From Phormidium pseudopriestleyi FRX01 (lineage in GTDB: Bacteria > Cyanobacteriota > Cyanobacteriia > Cyanobacteriales > Laspinemataceae): a stretch of 41,569 nucleotides of DNA. The notes under the pieces were generated by a model that did no database searches, had not been told where the DNA came from, and saw only the letters and a program-made list of their open reading frames with translations. Positions 1 through 8,581 of the stretch are shown here, in pieces. The DNA is taken from the NCBI RefSeq assembly GCF_017313335.1, contig NZ_JAFLQW010000599.1, positions 1 through 41,569 on the forward strand, given 5' to 3'. Every line of letters starts with the position of its first letter. Within the stretch, counting starts at the first letter, position 1. The position numbers were made by a program, and so were the translations under genes.

Positions 1-132
1 GATGCACCCCAAATTTGTAACTTTATTATGGCTATAGCCCGTATTGCTTACCCTAAACCTCGAAAAATGCTCAGGAGTGAGTTGTCTCAAATTCCCTAGC
101 CGTTAGTCCATTATTCTGTCAATTCCTTGTAC

Positions 133-1713
133 TTATTCTTCAAATTTAGCGCTGACGATTGTTGCATAATGTTTGACGATTTCACCGATGACTTCATCGA
201 TAGTTTGATGGTCTGTATCAATTTCAATCGCATTTTCTGCTTTTGTCAAGGGGGAAATTTTGCGCGTGCTATCTAGGCGATCGCGCTGTGCAATTTGGCC
301 TTCAAGCAGACTAAGGGTAATCCCTTCCTCCCCGGATTTTATCAAGTCTTGTTGACGTCGGCGCGCTCTTTCACTCACTGAAGCGGTTAAAAAGATTTTC
401 AACTCGGCATTGGGGAAAACATGAGTGCCAATATCTCGCCCTTCTGCCACGATTCCACCGCGTTCTCCAAACTGCTGCTGCTGTTTGACTAAATGAAGTC
501 GCACGCTTTTCAAGCTAGAAACTTGGGAAACATTGGCCGTAACTGCTTGAGTGCGAATCGCCTCAGTTACGTTACATCCATCTACCCAAACTTGGGTGGG
601 AATCGCCGGGTCCTCACTGGTGTCGATAAATTCGATTTTGGCCCGACTGACCACTTCTGCGATCGCCGGTTCATCGTCAAAAGAAATCCCTTTTTCCTGA
701 ACCAACCAAGTTATCGCCCGATACATGGCCCCTGTATCTAAATACATCAATCCCAGTTGTTTCGCCACTCTACGGGCTACAGTAGATTTCCCGGCACCCG
801 CTGGACCGTCTATGGCTACAATCGGTTGGCGGTCTTTCAGGATAATATTATCAATTAATCGGGTGTTGCCAATCCGCGCGGCGATCGCCACTAATCCCGC
901 AGATTCTATGCTATCAATCGGTTCAAGGCTTGTCGGTTCTACCAATTCGCAATACTCTAGGTTAACGTCCGGTTCAAGGCTCAATTCACCTTGAACCGCA
1001 GCAATTATACCCTGACGAGTTAGCTCACCCCCGAGAAAAACTTTTTGAGCCTTTTGTAAGCTACGATACAGCACTGCTGCACGCGCTTTTTCTTCATCAC
1101 TAAGATACTGATTTCGAGAACTCATTGCCAATCCCGAAGCCTCTCGAACAATCTCACAGGGGACAATTTCCACCGTCCGGTTCAAATCCCGAACTATCCG
1201 CTGTAAAATCGCCAGTTGCTGGGCATCTTTTCGCCCAAAATAAGCCCGGTCCGGTTCTACCACATTGAAGAGTTTGGTAACAATAGTCGCGACCCCCTGA
1301 AAGTGACCAGGACGCGATCGGCCACATAATCCAGACATCATCGACTGCGGAGGCCCCACCTGAGTTAAGGAATCCTCTGTCCCTTCAATAATTCCCATCT
1401 CCTCCGGCGTCGGTGCAAAGATGACATTCACTCCCGCTTGTTCACACAGGAGGCGATCGCCCTCTAACCGCTGAGGATATCGCAGCAAATCCTCATTCGG
1501 ACCAAATTGCAGCGGATTGACAAAAATACTGACAACAACAATATCATTGCTGGCTCTAGCCCGTTCAATTAAACTCAGATGGCCCGGGTGCAAGGCTCCC
1601 ATCGTCGGAACCAAACCCACAGTCTGACCCTTAGACTCTAGTTCTAAATAACAGCGCAACGCAACAACCGTTGTAAACAGGCGCACCACAACCCCCAAAT
1701 CTTTACCAAACAT
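133..1713 (-). CDS. panC/cmk: Bifunctional pantoate--beta-alanine ligase / cytidylate kinase
   Basis: This 526-aa fusion joins pantothenate synthetase (ATP-dependent condensation of pantoate with beta-alanine, in CoA synthesis) to CMP/dCMP kinase. Residues 1 to about 285 are PanC: TMGALHPGH carries the HxGH nucleotide-binding motif (His42, His45) and SSRNQYLS lies near residue 200. Residues from about 297 are Cmk: IDGPAGAGKS (302-310) is the P-loop and LDTGAMYRA follows. The fusion is characteristic of cyanobacteria. The open frame starts with ATG at 1713, where an AGAGG directly abuts the start codon. A GTG at 1686 preceded by GGGGG at about 5 nt would give MRLFTTV, which matches how I remember family members starting, so 1686 is the more likely start. 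Upstream lies the repeat region at 1.8-1.9 kb; no partner gene is adjacent. Confidence 0.95.
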   Translation of the reverse strand: MFGKDLGVVVRLFTTVVALRCYLELESKGQTVGLVPTMGALHPGHLSLIERARASNDIVVVSIFVNPLQFGPNEDLLRYPQRLEGDRLLCEQAGVNVIFAPTPEEMGIIEGTEDSLTQVGPPQSMMSGLCGRSRPGHFQGVATIVTKLFNVVEPDRAYFGRKDAQQLAILQRIVRDLNRTVEIVPCEIVREASGLAMSSRNQYLSDEEKARAAVLYRSLQKAQKVFLGGELTRQGIIAAVQGELSLEPDVNLEYCELVEPTSLEPIDSIESAGLVAIAARIGNTRLIDNIILKDRQPIVAIDGPAGAGKSTVARRVAKQLGLMYLDTGAMYRAITWLVQEKGISFDDEPAIAEVVSRAKIEFIDTSEDPAIPTQVWVDGCNVTEAIRTQAVTANVSQVSSLKSVRLHLVKQQQQFGERGGIVAEGRDIGTHVFPNAELKIFLTASVSERARRRQQDLIKSGEEGITLSLLEGQIAQRDRLDSTRKISPLTKAENAIEIDTDHQTIDEVIGEIVKHYATIVSAKFEE

Positions 1714-1802
1714 CCTCTTTGCAGAGTAGTTTATCCCAGGAAAGGATGAAGGCGGAAGTCAGGACGGATGATTTTTCCGCAGAGTTGTCCCCACCAAGTC
1801 TC

Positions 1803-1902
1803 AGAAACCGGGTTTCTTTTCCCAATTTTATGACACGGAACCACAATCTAGGCAGAAACCCGGTTTCTAGCCCCCTACCTAAAGTCAGAAACCGGGTATT
1901 CT
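1803..1902. repeat. Three copies of an AGAAACCGGGTTTCT palindromic repeat
   Basis: Near-palindromic 15-16-mers occur at 1803-1817 (AGAAACCGGGTTTCT), 1854-1868 (AGAAACCCGGTTTCT) and 1887-1902 (AGAAACCGGGTATTCT, one extra base). The first two are reverse complements of each other across a 36-bp spacer, so they can also pair as a larger hairpin. The cluster fills the space between the 5' end of panC-cmk and the 3' end of the RlpA-like gene. The same family recurs at 41.4-41.5 kb and in looser form at 26.63, 28.66, 28.71 and 35.62 kb. It probably belongs to a dispersed short-repeat family; a role as transcription terminator is possible but no clear U tract follows. Confidence 0.75.
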
Positions 1903-1926
1903 AGCCTGTAGGGTACTAACCTCCGA

Positions 1927-2964
1927 TTACTCGGCAGATGAGGTGGTGGATGACCCTAAAATATCCAGACGCACCTGTGCAACGCCGCTATTGATCATGC
2001 CCAGATTCTGGGCTGCTGCTGCTGAAACATCGATAATGCGTCCTCCGGTATAAGGTCCGCGATCGTTAATTCTGACCACCACAGAGTTCCCATTATCCAG
2101 GTTGGTGACCCGGACTTGGGTCCCGAAAGGCAAATACAGATGGGCCGCTGTTAAAGCATTTTCGTCAAAGATTTCCCCGCTGGCACTCATTCGACCATGA
2201 AATCCAGGGCCATACCAAGAGGCCATCCCGTTGATTTGGTATTGAAGATATTCCGGGGTGACAGCTTGTAGGGTTGGCGGTTCCGGTTCCGGTCTGGGTT
2301 GGGGGCGATTGGCAATTTCGGCGATCGGGGATGCGCTGGCAATCAGGCGGCGGAGTCGATTTGTGGCCTGAATTGCGTCTTGTGCTAAGTCGTTGGTGGT
2401 GTCCGGTAGTCGGGTTTGCTCGTCGTCGATCGCCACCAGGTTCATGCCATTGACTTTGATGAGATAGCTGTCACGGATGGGGTATCCTTCCTCGTCCAAT
2501 TCCCCATTCCAATCCAGGGTAATTTCGGGTGTGGCGTTACTTTGTCGTAACTGATTCAAACTGGAGGCGATCGCCTCTGCTCTCGATACAGGATCCCTGG
2601 GATTCTCGGACTGCATCTGGGCGATCGCGTTGGATCCCAAACTGCTTAACTCCCTCAATCCCTTTGCCTCCAGTCCCGATCCGGGCAACCCCATCTCAAT
2701 CTCTGAATTGGAATCCCCAGTCATGTCCACAGACTCGATAAAGGTCAAGACAGGAATATTTCGCACATAAAGGGTGGCGGCAGGTTTCCCGGTGATTTCA
2801 TGGGGTTGAATCTTAGTGATGACTTCGGACCAAGGATTCACCTGGATTCGGTCTGGATCCGAGTTCAAATTGACGGGTCTATTTGATTCAGCATGACTGG
2901 TTGAGGTTGTCCCGCAGGCGGTCATTAGCAGCACAACCGTTGTCCACCAAAATCTTTGCTTCAT
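1927..2964 (-). CDS. RlpA-like septal ring lytic transglycosylase family lipoprotein
   Basis: This 345-aa protein begins with a signal peptide ending in a near-consensus lipobox (LMTAC, Cys17), so it is probably a lipoprotein. The C-terminal part (about 240-337) is a double-psi beta-barrel RlpA domain: [18 protein letters not shown], then [26 protein letters not shown] and [11 protein letters not shown]. In studied RlpA proteins this domain cleaves denuded peptidoglycan glycan strands at septa; the aspartate in NDRGPY and the histidine in AAH are conserved. Residues 25-230 are a long unique region without a domain I recognise, containing a proline-rich stretch ([12 protein letters not shown]) just before the barrel. 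No SPOR domain is present. Single gene with a wide upstream space shared with divergent purM. Enzymatic activity of cyanobacterial members is inferred from the family. Confidence 0.88.
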   Translation of the reverse strand: MKQRFWWTTVVLLMTACGTTSTSHAESNRPVNLNSDPDRIQVNPWSEVITKIQPHEITGKPAATLYVRNIPVLTFIESVDMTGDSNSEIEMGLPGSGLEAKGLRELSSLGSNAIAQMQSENPRDPVSRAEAIASSLNQLRQSNATPEITLDWNGELDEEGYPIRDSYLIKVNGMNLVAIDDEQTRLPDTTNDLAQDAIQATNRLRRLIASASPIAEIANRPQPRPEPEPPTLQAVTPEYLQYQINGMASWYGPGFHGRMSASGEIFDENALTAAHLYLPFGTQVRVTNLDNGNSVVVRINDRGPYTGGRIIDVSAAAAQNLGMINSGVAQVRLDILGSSTTSSAE

Positions 2965-3492
2965 ATATTTTGCTGTGAGGAACTGGTAAAGAACAATCCA
3001 TGAGTCGGGTTAGGCCCTTTGATAGCGGCTATATAGCTCATTCCCTGGGGCTTGAGCAACCCTTCTCATAGTCGATACGTTTTCGGTTTGGTGTGTTGAA
3101 CTGCAACAGACTATCACAAAGGTTTGGGATTGGGGATCGGTATAGTCGATTCAAGGGGGGTAACTTTATTAAAACTTTACAATTACAAAACTGGGGCTAT
3201 CCTACTTAAACCCAGATAGAATTAGGATTTCGGATTTATCGGCGGGAAAGAATACTTTATCAAAACTTTACATTCAATGGGCAAATTTTGCGATGTATTC
3301 AATTGCCAAGAGCAAAAACCCGCACCCTCAAGGGTGGGGCTATACGGACAAAGCCTGCCTCCGCAGGCTGAAGAGTAAAGCAAGTCTTGGAGAACCGGAT
3401 TGGGTAAAAACATCTTGCTTCCTGCTATCCATCCGTCCTACCTCCCCTGTAGAATAGCCAAGGTGGAAATAGCCGTTCAGATGGGTTGATAC
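2965..3492. promoter_or_regulatory. Divergent intergenic region rlpA-like / purM with a double hairpin
   Basis: This 528-bp space separates two divergently transcribed genes, so promoters for both should lie here, but I cannot fix them with confidence. No convincing small gene is present. The direct repeat atcaaaactttacattcaat / ttaaaactttacaattacaa occurs at about 3168 and 3258. At 3323-3369 are two hairpins in a row (see separate entry). Confidence 0.5.
3323..3369. repeat. Pair of short perfect hairpins
   Basis: CACCCT-ca-AGGGTG (3323-3336) is followed 15 bp later by AGCCTGC-ctcc-GCAGGCT (3352-3369). Both stems are perfect. The arrangement resembles the dispersed hairpin repeats common in cyanobacterial genomes and could also be a remnant end of an IS200/IS605-type element. 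No transposase is nearby. It lies 124 bp before purM, so an effect on a purM leader is possible but only conjecture. Confidence 0.5.
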
Positions 3493-4518
3493 ATGGATTA
3501 TCGAGAGGCAGGCGTGGATGTTGAGGCGGGTCGAGCCTTTGTCCAGAAAATTCGGAATATGGTTACAGGGACCCATCGACCGGAAGTCCTTGGGGGGATT
3601 GGTGGATTTAGCGGTTATTTCGAGTTACCCACCGGATATCAGCAACCCATCTTAGTCTCTGGGACCGATGGGGTGGGAACAAAACTCAAACTCGCCATGT
3701 TGCTCGATCGCCACGATACCGTTGGCATTGACTTAGTAGCAATGTGTGTGAATGATGTTTTAACATCCGGTGCCGAACCCCTATTCTTTTTAGATTATTT
3801 AGCCACTGGAAAACTCAATCAAGAACAACTGGCGAATGTAGTCCAAGGAATTACCGACGGATGTAAACAATCTGGTTGTGCCCTGTTAGGGGGAGAAACC
3901 GCAGAAATGCCCGGATTTTATCAACCGGGAGAATATGATTTAGCGGGGTTTTGTGTGGGAGTCGTGGAAAAAAGCGAACTGCTCACGGGTCAGCAAATCC
4001 AAGTGGGAGATGTGGCGATCGGGCTGGCGAGTTCCGGAGTGCATAGTAATGGATTTAGCCTAGTTAGAAAGATTGTGAGCGATCGCCATATCGATTGGCA
4101 AGACAAACCGGAACAACTCAACGCATCCGTCGGCGAAGTCTTGCTCACCCCCACCCAACTCTACGTTAAACCCGTATTAGCCGCGCGAAAAGCCGGAATA
4201 GAAATTCACGGCATGGCGCATATTACCGGAGGTGGATTACCAGAAAATCTCCCCCGTTGTTTACCGGCAGGATTATCCATCCAAATTGACCCCGACAGTT
4301 GGCCGATTCTGCCTATTTTTAACTGGTTAGCTGAGGTAGGAACTGTAACCTTGCCCGAAATGTTTAATACTTTTAATATGGGTATTGGTTATGTAGTGAT
4401 TGTGCCAGCTAATCAAGCCGAAAAAACCATTGAATGGTTTGAATTCCAGGCAATTTCTGCCTATCAAATTGGGGAAGTCATTGAAGGAACGGGGGAATTA
4501 GTCGGGATTCCAGAGTAA
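3493..4518 (+). CDS. purM: Phosphoribosylformylglycinamidine cyclo-ligase (AIR synthetase)
   Basis: PurM closes the imidazole ring of formylglycinamidine ribonucleotide to AIR with ATP in cytosolic purine synthesis. The 341-aa length is typical. Hallmarks are [10 protein letters not shown] (about residue 36), the substrate/ATP-loop sequence [13 protein letters not shown] (about 55-67), [18 protein letters not shown] (about 85-102), [21 protein letters not shown] (near 136) and the C-terminal [13 protein letters not shown] and [11 protein letters not shown]. The ATG at 3493 starts the family-typical MDYREAGVD. Transcribed alone, convergent with rnhB; a large hairpin at 4664-4726 lies between their ends. 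Confidence 0.97.
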   Translation: MDYREAGVDVEAGRAFVQKIRNMVTGTHRPEVLGGIGGFSGYFELPTGYQQPILVSGTDGVGTKLKLAMLLDRHDTVGIDLVAMCVNDVLTSGAEPLFFLDYLATGKLNQEQLANVVQGITDGCKQSGCALLGGETAEMPGFYQPGEYDLAGFCVGVVEKSELLTGQQIQVGDVAIGLASSGVHSNGFSLVRKIVSDRHIDWQDKPEQLNASVGEVLLTPTQLYVKPVLAARKAGIEIHGMAHITGGGLPENLPRCLPAGLSIQIDPDSWPILPIFNWLAEVGTVTLPEMFNTFNMGIGYVVIVPANQAEKTIEWFEFQAISAYQIGEVIEGTGELVGIPE

Positions 4519-4527
4519 GAGTAAATT

Positions 4528-4626
4528 TTGGGGATTGACCGGCAATTCGCTCGCCATCAGGTGGAAATATTGGAGCGTGAGTCAGATGCTCAAGTTATTG
4601 CTAAAATCTTTAACTTCCCGGTCTGA
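4528..4626 (+). other. Short coding-like remnant downstream of purM
   Basis: A 32-codon frame from a TTG at 4528 to a TGA at 4624 reads GIDRQFARHQVEILERES and ends DAQVIAKIFNFPV. The composition is protein-like and amphipathic, unlike the surrounding spacer. It has no visible ribosome binding site and begins just after a stop in the same frame. It may be the tail of a lost gene or chance. I do not recognise it. Confidence 0.25.
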
Positions 4627-4663
4627 TTAACCCTCAATTATACAAAGATTATAGCGGTTTCCG

Positions 4664-4726
4664 GACTCATCAGGTATCCATCGCACTCCTCACTCCTTCC
4701 TGATTGCGATGGATACCCCATGAGTC
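4664..4726. other. Two-tier hairpin overlapping the rnhB stop codon
   Basis: GACTCAT (4664-4670) pairs with ATGAGTC (4720-4726) and GGTATCCATCGC (4673-4684) pairs with GCGATGGATACC (4706-4717), separated by a 2x2 internal loop (ca/cc). This gives 19 perfect base pairs around a 21-nt apical loop that on the plus strand reads ACTCCTCACTCC then TTCCTGATT. The outer stem reaches into the rnhB stop codon (4725-4727). It lies between convergent genes, so it is probably a bidirectional 3' structure (terminator or RNA-stabilising), though no U run follows on either strand. Confidence 0.7.
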
Positions 4727-5381
4727 AAATGCCCCCTATCCGACAAGGTGCAAACGATCGCCGGTGTTGCCGAGATACCCCATACTGTTGCAATGCCTGA
4801 GTATGTTTTGCAGTACCATATCCTTTATTACTTGTCAAATCATACTCCGGATATTTCTTCGCCAAGCGCACAATTAACTCATCGCGCCAGACTTTTGCCA
4901 AAATACTGGCAGCGGCAATCACTAACGAATTGCTATCTCCTTTAATCATCGTTTGTTGGGGAATTCCTAAATTAGGAACGCGCTGATTGCCGTCAATTAA
5001 ACAGAATTCCGGTTGAACTTGGAGTTTATTGACGGACCGTTTCATTGCTAACAGAGAGGCTTGTAAAATATTAAGGCGATCGATTTCTTGGACCGATGCC
5101 ATGCCAATTGCATAGGCGATCGCCTCTTCCCGGATCAGTTTTGCTAACCGACAGCGTTGGTTATGGGACAGCTTCTTACTATCCGTTACCCCTGCTGCCT
5201 TCAAAAGTGCCGCCGCCTCATCGGACAAAATCACCGCGCCTGCAACCACCGGACCAAATAAACAACCCCGTCCCACTTCATCTACTCCAGCAATGCAGTC
5301 ATTTGGGGGCGTTTTCTGAGGATTTTTGCTGTTATCTGAGACATCCCAGAGACTAAGCTGTTGCGGCACATTTAACGGCAC
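4725..5381 (-). CDS. rnhB: Ribonuclease HII
   Basis: RNase HII nicks RNA:DNA hybrids and removes single ribonucleotides from DNA. Motifs: IAGVDEVGRGCLFGPVVAGA with the catalytic Asp-Glu pair, TDSKKLS, LIDGNQ and KVWRDELI for the third and fourth acidic residues, and the C-terminal HRRSFAP. The frame is open back to a TTG at 5474, but that start and the codons after it lie inside a strong intrinsic terminator (5427-5475), so translation most likely begins downstream of it. A GTG at 5381 (about 218 aa, coordinates given here) or at 5369 fits the usual length of about 200 aa; a TTG at 5417 is also possible. None has a clear Shine-Dalgarno. It follows rne directly, an arrangement common in cyanobacteria. 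Confidence 0.93.
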   Translation of the reverse strand: MPLNVPQQLSLWDVSDNSKNPQKTPPNDCIAGVDEVGRGCLFGPVVAGAVILSDEAAALLKAAGVTDSKKLSHNQRCRLAKLIREEAIAYAIGMASVQEIDRLNILQASLLAMKRSVNKLQVQPEFCLIDGNQRVPNLGIPQQTMIKGDSNSLVIAAASILAKVWRDELIVRLAKKYPEYDLTSNKGYGTAKHTQALQQYGVSRQHRRSFAPCRIGGI

Positions 5382-5426
5382 GATTTTTTTGGGGGGTAAA
5401 CAATTATTTGGGTTCAAACAAAATTT

Positions 5427-5475
5427 AAACAAAAAGATTGTCCTTGGAGAAGTGGAATGACTCTCCAAGGACAAT
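5427..5475 (-). terminator. Intrinsic terminator between rne and rnhB
   Basis: Read on the minus strand, ATTGTCCTTGGAGA (5475-5462), an 11-nt loop and the perfect complement TCTCCAAGGACAAT (5450-5437) form a 14-bp stem, followed at once by the T-rich tail CTTTTTGTTT (5436-5427). It begins 16 nt after the rne stop codon. This is a textbook Rho-independent terminator and should end most rne transcripts before rnhB. Confidence 0.88.
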
Positions 5476-5491
5476 ATTGAGTCAAAACGAA

Positions 5492-7573
5492 CTAACCTTC
5501 TGCCGCAGAAGAACGACGGCGACGACGACGAGTGGCGACTCCTGCCGAATCATCCTCATTGTCTTCCTCATCGGATGCGGAGATGTCATCATCATCATCA
5601 TCATCATCAGCATCAGCCTGATTAACCGGAGTCAAATTCTCCTCGGGAGAGTCCTCCTCTAGAGATTCCTCCTCTACATCCGCCTCTGCAATGGGTTCTT
5701 CATCGTCAAAACTCTGTTCCGAGAAAGAAGAAACCGACTCTCCCGGTTCCGTCACCGAGATGACGGCTGATTTAGAAAGTTTCACCTCCTCTTCCCGGAG
5801 CAGCAACGGAGAAATCCCCATCAGCGCATAGACATCTTGCTCTTCCGGCGACATTTCGACGTGAATCACCTCGGACGGTTCGTTCACCTTGTCATAATCG
5901 CGGAAACGGCGATTCCGGTCTGATCGATCAGGACGATCCTCCTTCGACGAACGCATATCTCGGTCATTCGTCAGCGCATAAGCGGGAACACCCACATAAG
6001 GTTCCGGTTCAGTCCATTCCGGTTTCGGTTCCCGACTCCCCGGTAGGATTGGCGAGGTACTACGAACCGCCGTAGTTTTTAGCGTTTCCTCCGTTTCCTC
6101 GCCTTCACCGGCATCTAAGCGACGACGGCGACGACGGCGTGGGCTTCCTGGACCCAATTCTTGATAGCTGGGATGATTGAGCAGATCCAACTCCGATACT
6201 TCCGTCGTTGACTCATAATCGGGGACATCGCGGACGGTGGGTTCTGGGATGCGAGTTTCCTTAACCGGCGAGGGGACCACCAGGCGATCGCTCACATCCG
6301 GGAGAATCGGCTGGATTGGTTCTACCTGAACATCTCCTTCTCCCGGCAAATGCACATGATGTCCTGACCCCCCACAAGTGGCGCAAGAGTCACTAAACAA
6401 CTCATACACATTCTGACCTTGGCGCTTGCGGGTCAGTTCAACCAACCCGAGTTCAGAGAGTTGAGCAATTTGCGGTCTATTTTTATCCGCTTTCAGGGCC
6501 TTATTGAAATGCTCCAGAACCTGTAATTGGTCCCGACGGGAGTCCATATCAATAAAATCGACAATAATCACCCCGGCGATATTCCGTAACCGCAATTGAC
6601 GGGCGATTTCCGTTGCCGCTTCACAGTTCGTCCACAACACCGTTTCCCGGGAAGTAGCCGATCGCGTAAACGATCCAGAGTTGACATCAATCACCGTCAG
6701 CGCTTCCGTCGGCTGAATAATAATGTAACCCCCAGACGGTAAATCCACCCTCGGTTTGAGCGCTTCGCGAATCGCCGCATTCACCCGAAAATATTCCAAA
6801 ATCGGAGTGCGTTCGCGGTGTTCATCAATCAACACCCCCGGAGGCATTTTACCCTCATTCCAAATCATCAACTGTTGCTTAACGCGCTTCACCCCAGTGG
6901 TGGCATCCACCACAATGCGATTCACATCAGCGCTGTACATATCCCGAAGCACGCGCTGAATAAAATCATCATCTCGATTCAACAGTGCCGGAGGGCGAAT
7001 CGTCGCCGCTTCCCGTTGGACATCCTCCCACTGTTTTTGGAGAAACTCTAAATCTTCTAAAATGGCCTCTTCGCCGACCCCTTCAGCTTCCGTGCGGACT
7101 AACAGTCCCATCCCAGCCGGCTTAATCAAAATAGCTAAAGCACGGAGTCGATTCCGTTCCGCCTCAGTGCGGATCCGGCGAGAGAGATTCACCCCTCGAC
7201 CAAACGGCATCAGGACCAGATAGCGACCGGGAAGGGTAATATTTCCAGTCAGGCGGGGTCCCTTATTTCCCGTCGGTTCCTTCATCACCTGGACCAGAAC
7301 TTTTTGTTGGGGTGACAACAGTTCCGTGATGGCTCCGGAGGAGCGTTTTAAGCGTAAAGGTCCAAGGTCCGTAACGTGAATAAATCCATTGCGGTCCGGA
7401 TCGCCGATGTTAACAAATGCTGCATCTATCCCCGGGAGGACATTTTCCACCACTCCTAGATAGATATCACTGACCTGGTGCGTTCCGGTGGCGACAACGA
7501 GTTCCTGAATCTGATCTTCAGAAAAAACAGCAGCAATTCTATACTGCTCTGCGATAATAATTTGCTTCGGCAT
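5492..7573 (-). CDS. rne: Ribonuclease E/G
   Basis: This endoribonuclease starts mRNA decay and processes RNA precursors. The 693-aa protein has an S1-type RNA-binding domain at about 35-120 (split by the usual RNase H-like segments), catalytic Asp296 (VIDVNSG) and Asp339 (IIVDFIDM), and a Zn-link CATC (Cys397, Cys400) used for dimer pairing in E. coli RNase E. The C-terminal third is low complexity: Arg-rich (RRRRRRR near 475), a run of eight Asp, and a terminal RRRRRRSSAAEG. RRRRRRSSA is the nonapeptide that, in Anabaena, binds PNPase, so a degradosome-like complex is likely. The ATG at 7573 has GAGG 7-8 nt upstream. A leader of about 1 kb separates it from the radical SAM gene, and a terminator separates it from rnhB. 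Confidence 0.97.
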   Translation of the reverse strand: MPKQIIIAEQYRIAAVFSEDQIQELVVATGTHQVSDIYLGVVENVLPGIDAAFVNIGDPDRNGFIHVTDLGPLRLKRSSGAITELLSPQQKVLVQVMKEPTGNKGPRLTGNITLPGRYLVLMPFGRGVNLSRRIRTEAERNRLRALAILIKPAGMGLLVRTEAEGVGEEAILEDLEFLQKQWEDVQREAATIRPPALLNRDDDFIQRVLRDMYSADVNRIVVDATTGVKRVKQQLMIWNEGKMPPGVLIDEHRERTPILEYFRVNAAIREALKPRVDLPSGGYIIIQPTEALTVIDVNSGSFTRSATSRETVLWTNCEAATEIARQLRLRNIAGVIIVDFIDMDSRRDQLQVLEHFNKALKADKNRPQIAQLSELGLVELTRKRQGQNVYELFSDSCATCGGSGHHVHLPGEGDVQVEPIQPILPDVSDRLVVPSPVKETRIPEPTVRDVPDYESTTEVSELDLLNHPSYQELGPGSPRRRRRRRLDAGEGEETEETLKTTAVRSTSPILPGSREPKPEWTEPEPYVGVPAYALTNDRDMRSSKEDRPDRSDRNRRFRDYDKVNEPSEVIHVEMSPEEQDVYALMGISPLLLREEEVKLSKSAVISVTEPGESVSSFSEQSFDDEEPIAEADVEEESLEEDSPEENLTPVNQADADDDDDDDDISASDEEDNEDDSAGVATRRRRRRSSAAEG

Positions 7574-8581
7574 TCAATTTCCTCAAAACTTGGCTATGAG
7601 CTATCACCAACAGAGATCTTTAGTCGAGTCTCTACGTTTTCTTTCTTTCGCTCGTGGCATCAAAAGCCCAGTACGACCGATGAATACGTACGATGTAGCT
7701 ATAGAAAAAACGAAACTTGATTTTCTAGGGTGTCGGGACAGAAGAGGGAAGACAACACGGGTTCTTTACAAAATTTATGCTGGCGAAAGCAAATTGCTTT
7801 GGACCTAGAACCTAGTTCCTTGTCCTGTTTATCTAATACTGAACCGACCCGCTAGGGCGAAAAATTAATCTTTGATATCCCCCATTGGGTCCAAACTAGA
7901 GCTATTGCCGAAAAGCCCGCGACTTTCGCGATCGAATCAATAGCTACGATGACAAGGGTATCCTGATGACATTCGGAGAATACTTTGGATTCCCACTCGC
8001 GAAAGAGCGGATATCCAATCCCTCTGGCGAACTGGCAAATAATACATCTAAATTCTGAAAGTTTTAGCGGCAAGGAATGATTGCCAGCATCTCGTGCTTG
8101 GCATCTGGTGCGGCTACGGTTGTAGAACTGCTAAATTTCGCCTCTCTACGGTTTGTCCAACCACAACTACCGAGATGATTATTGGCCCTTTGACACTGTG
8201 GTGACTGTATAGAGAACAGAAAGTTGGAAATTAATCTTGACAAATTCACCCTTAACGGCTTCGCACTTAGCCTCTAAGGGGTTATCACAACCGATGGGTC
8301 CGACAGAAGAACAGCGATCGGCTCTATCTCTGTTGCTTTCTCAAAACTTGACCCGTTTTAAAGGTCCCTAGGCTGTTTGTCTTGATCGAATGCTCTCTAT
8401 GACGATGGCCCTTTTTTCAAAAGGCCCCTCGACTTTCTACCCTCCGCTGACTCAATTTGAGGGAGGTAAAGGCAGGAAACCCTAAACTTTCTCAAAGGCT
8501 GAGTTCGGTTGGCCTCGGGTAGGGATGGGTTGGGCCATCGGGTTATATTTTAGCAGAATCTAGGATAACGGTAAATAAATT
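7574..8581 (-). promoter_or_regulatory. Long leader/intergenic region upstream of rne
   Basis: About 1 kb without a convincing gene; the short frames here show no family-like sequence. On the minus strand it ends in a good ribosome binding site (TTGAGGAAATTGA before the rne ATG). It holds several short hairpins, for example AAAGCAAATTGCTTT near 7786-7800 and GGcCCTTTT/AAAAGGCC at about 8409-8427. Cyanobacterial and enterobacterial rne genes are known to have long autoregulatory 5' leaders, so this space could contain one, or a separate small RNA; the sequence alone does not decide. Confidence 0.45.

Noticed and set aside
4685-4696. A Yfr1 gene
   Set aside because: Only part of the ACUCCUCACAC core matches, and it lies in a hairpin loop; Yfr1 carries it unpaired between two hairpins followed by a U-rich terminator.
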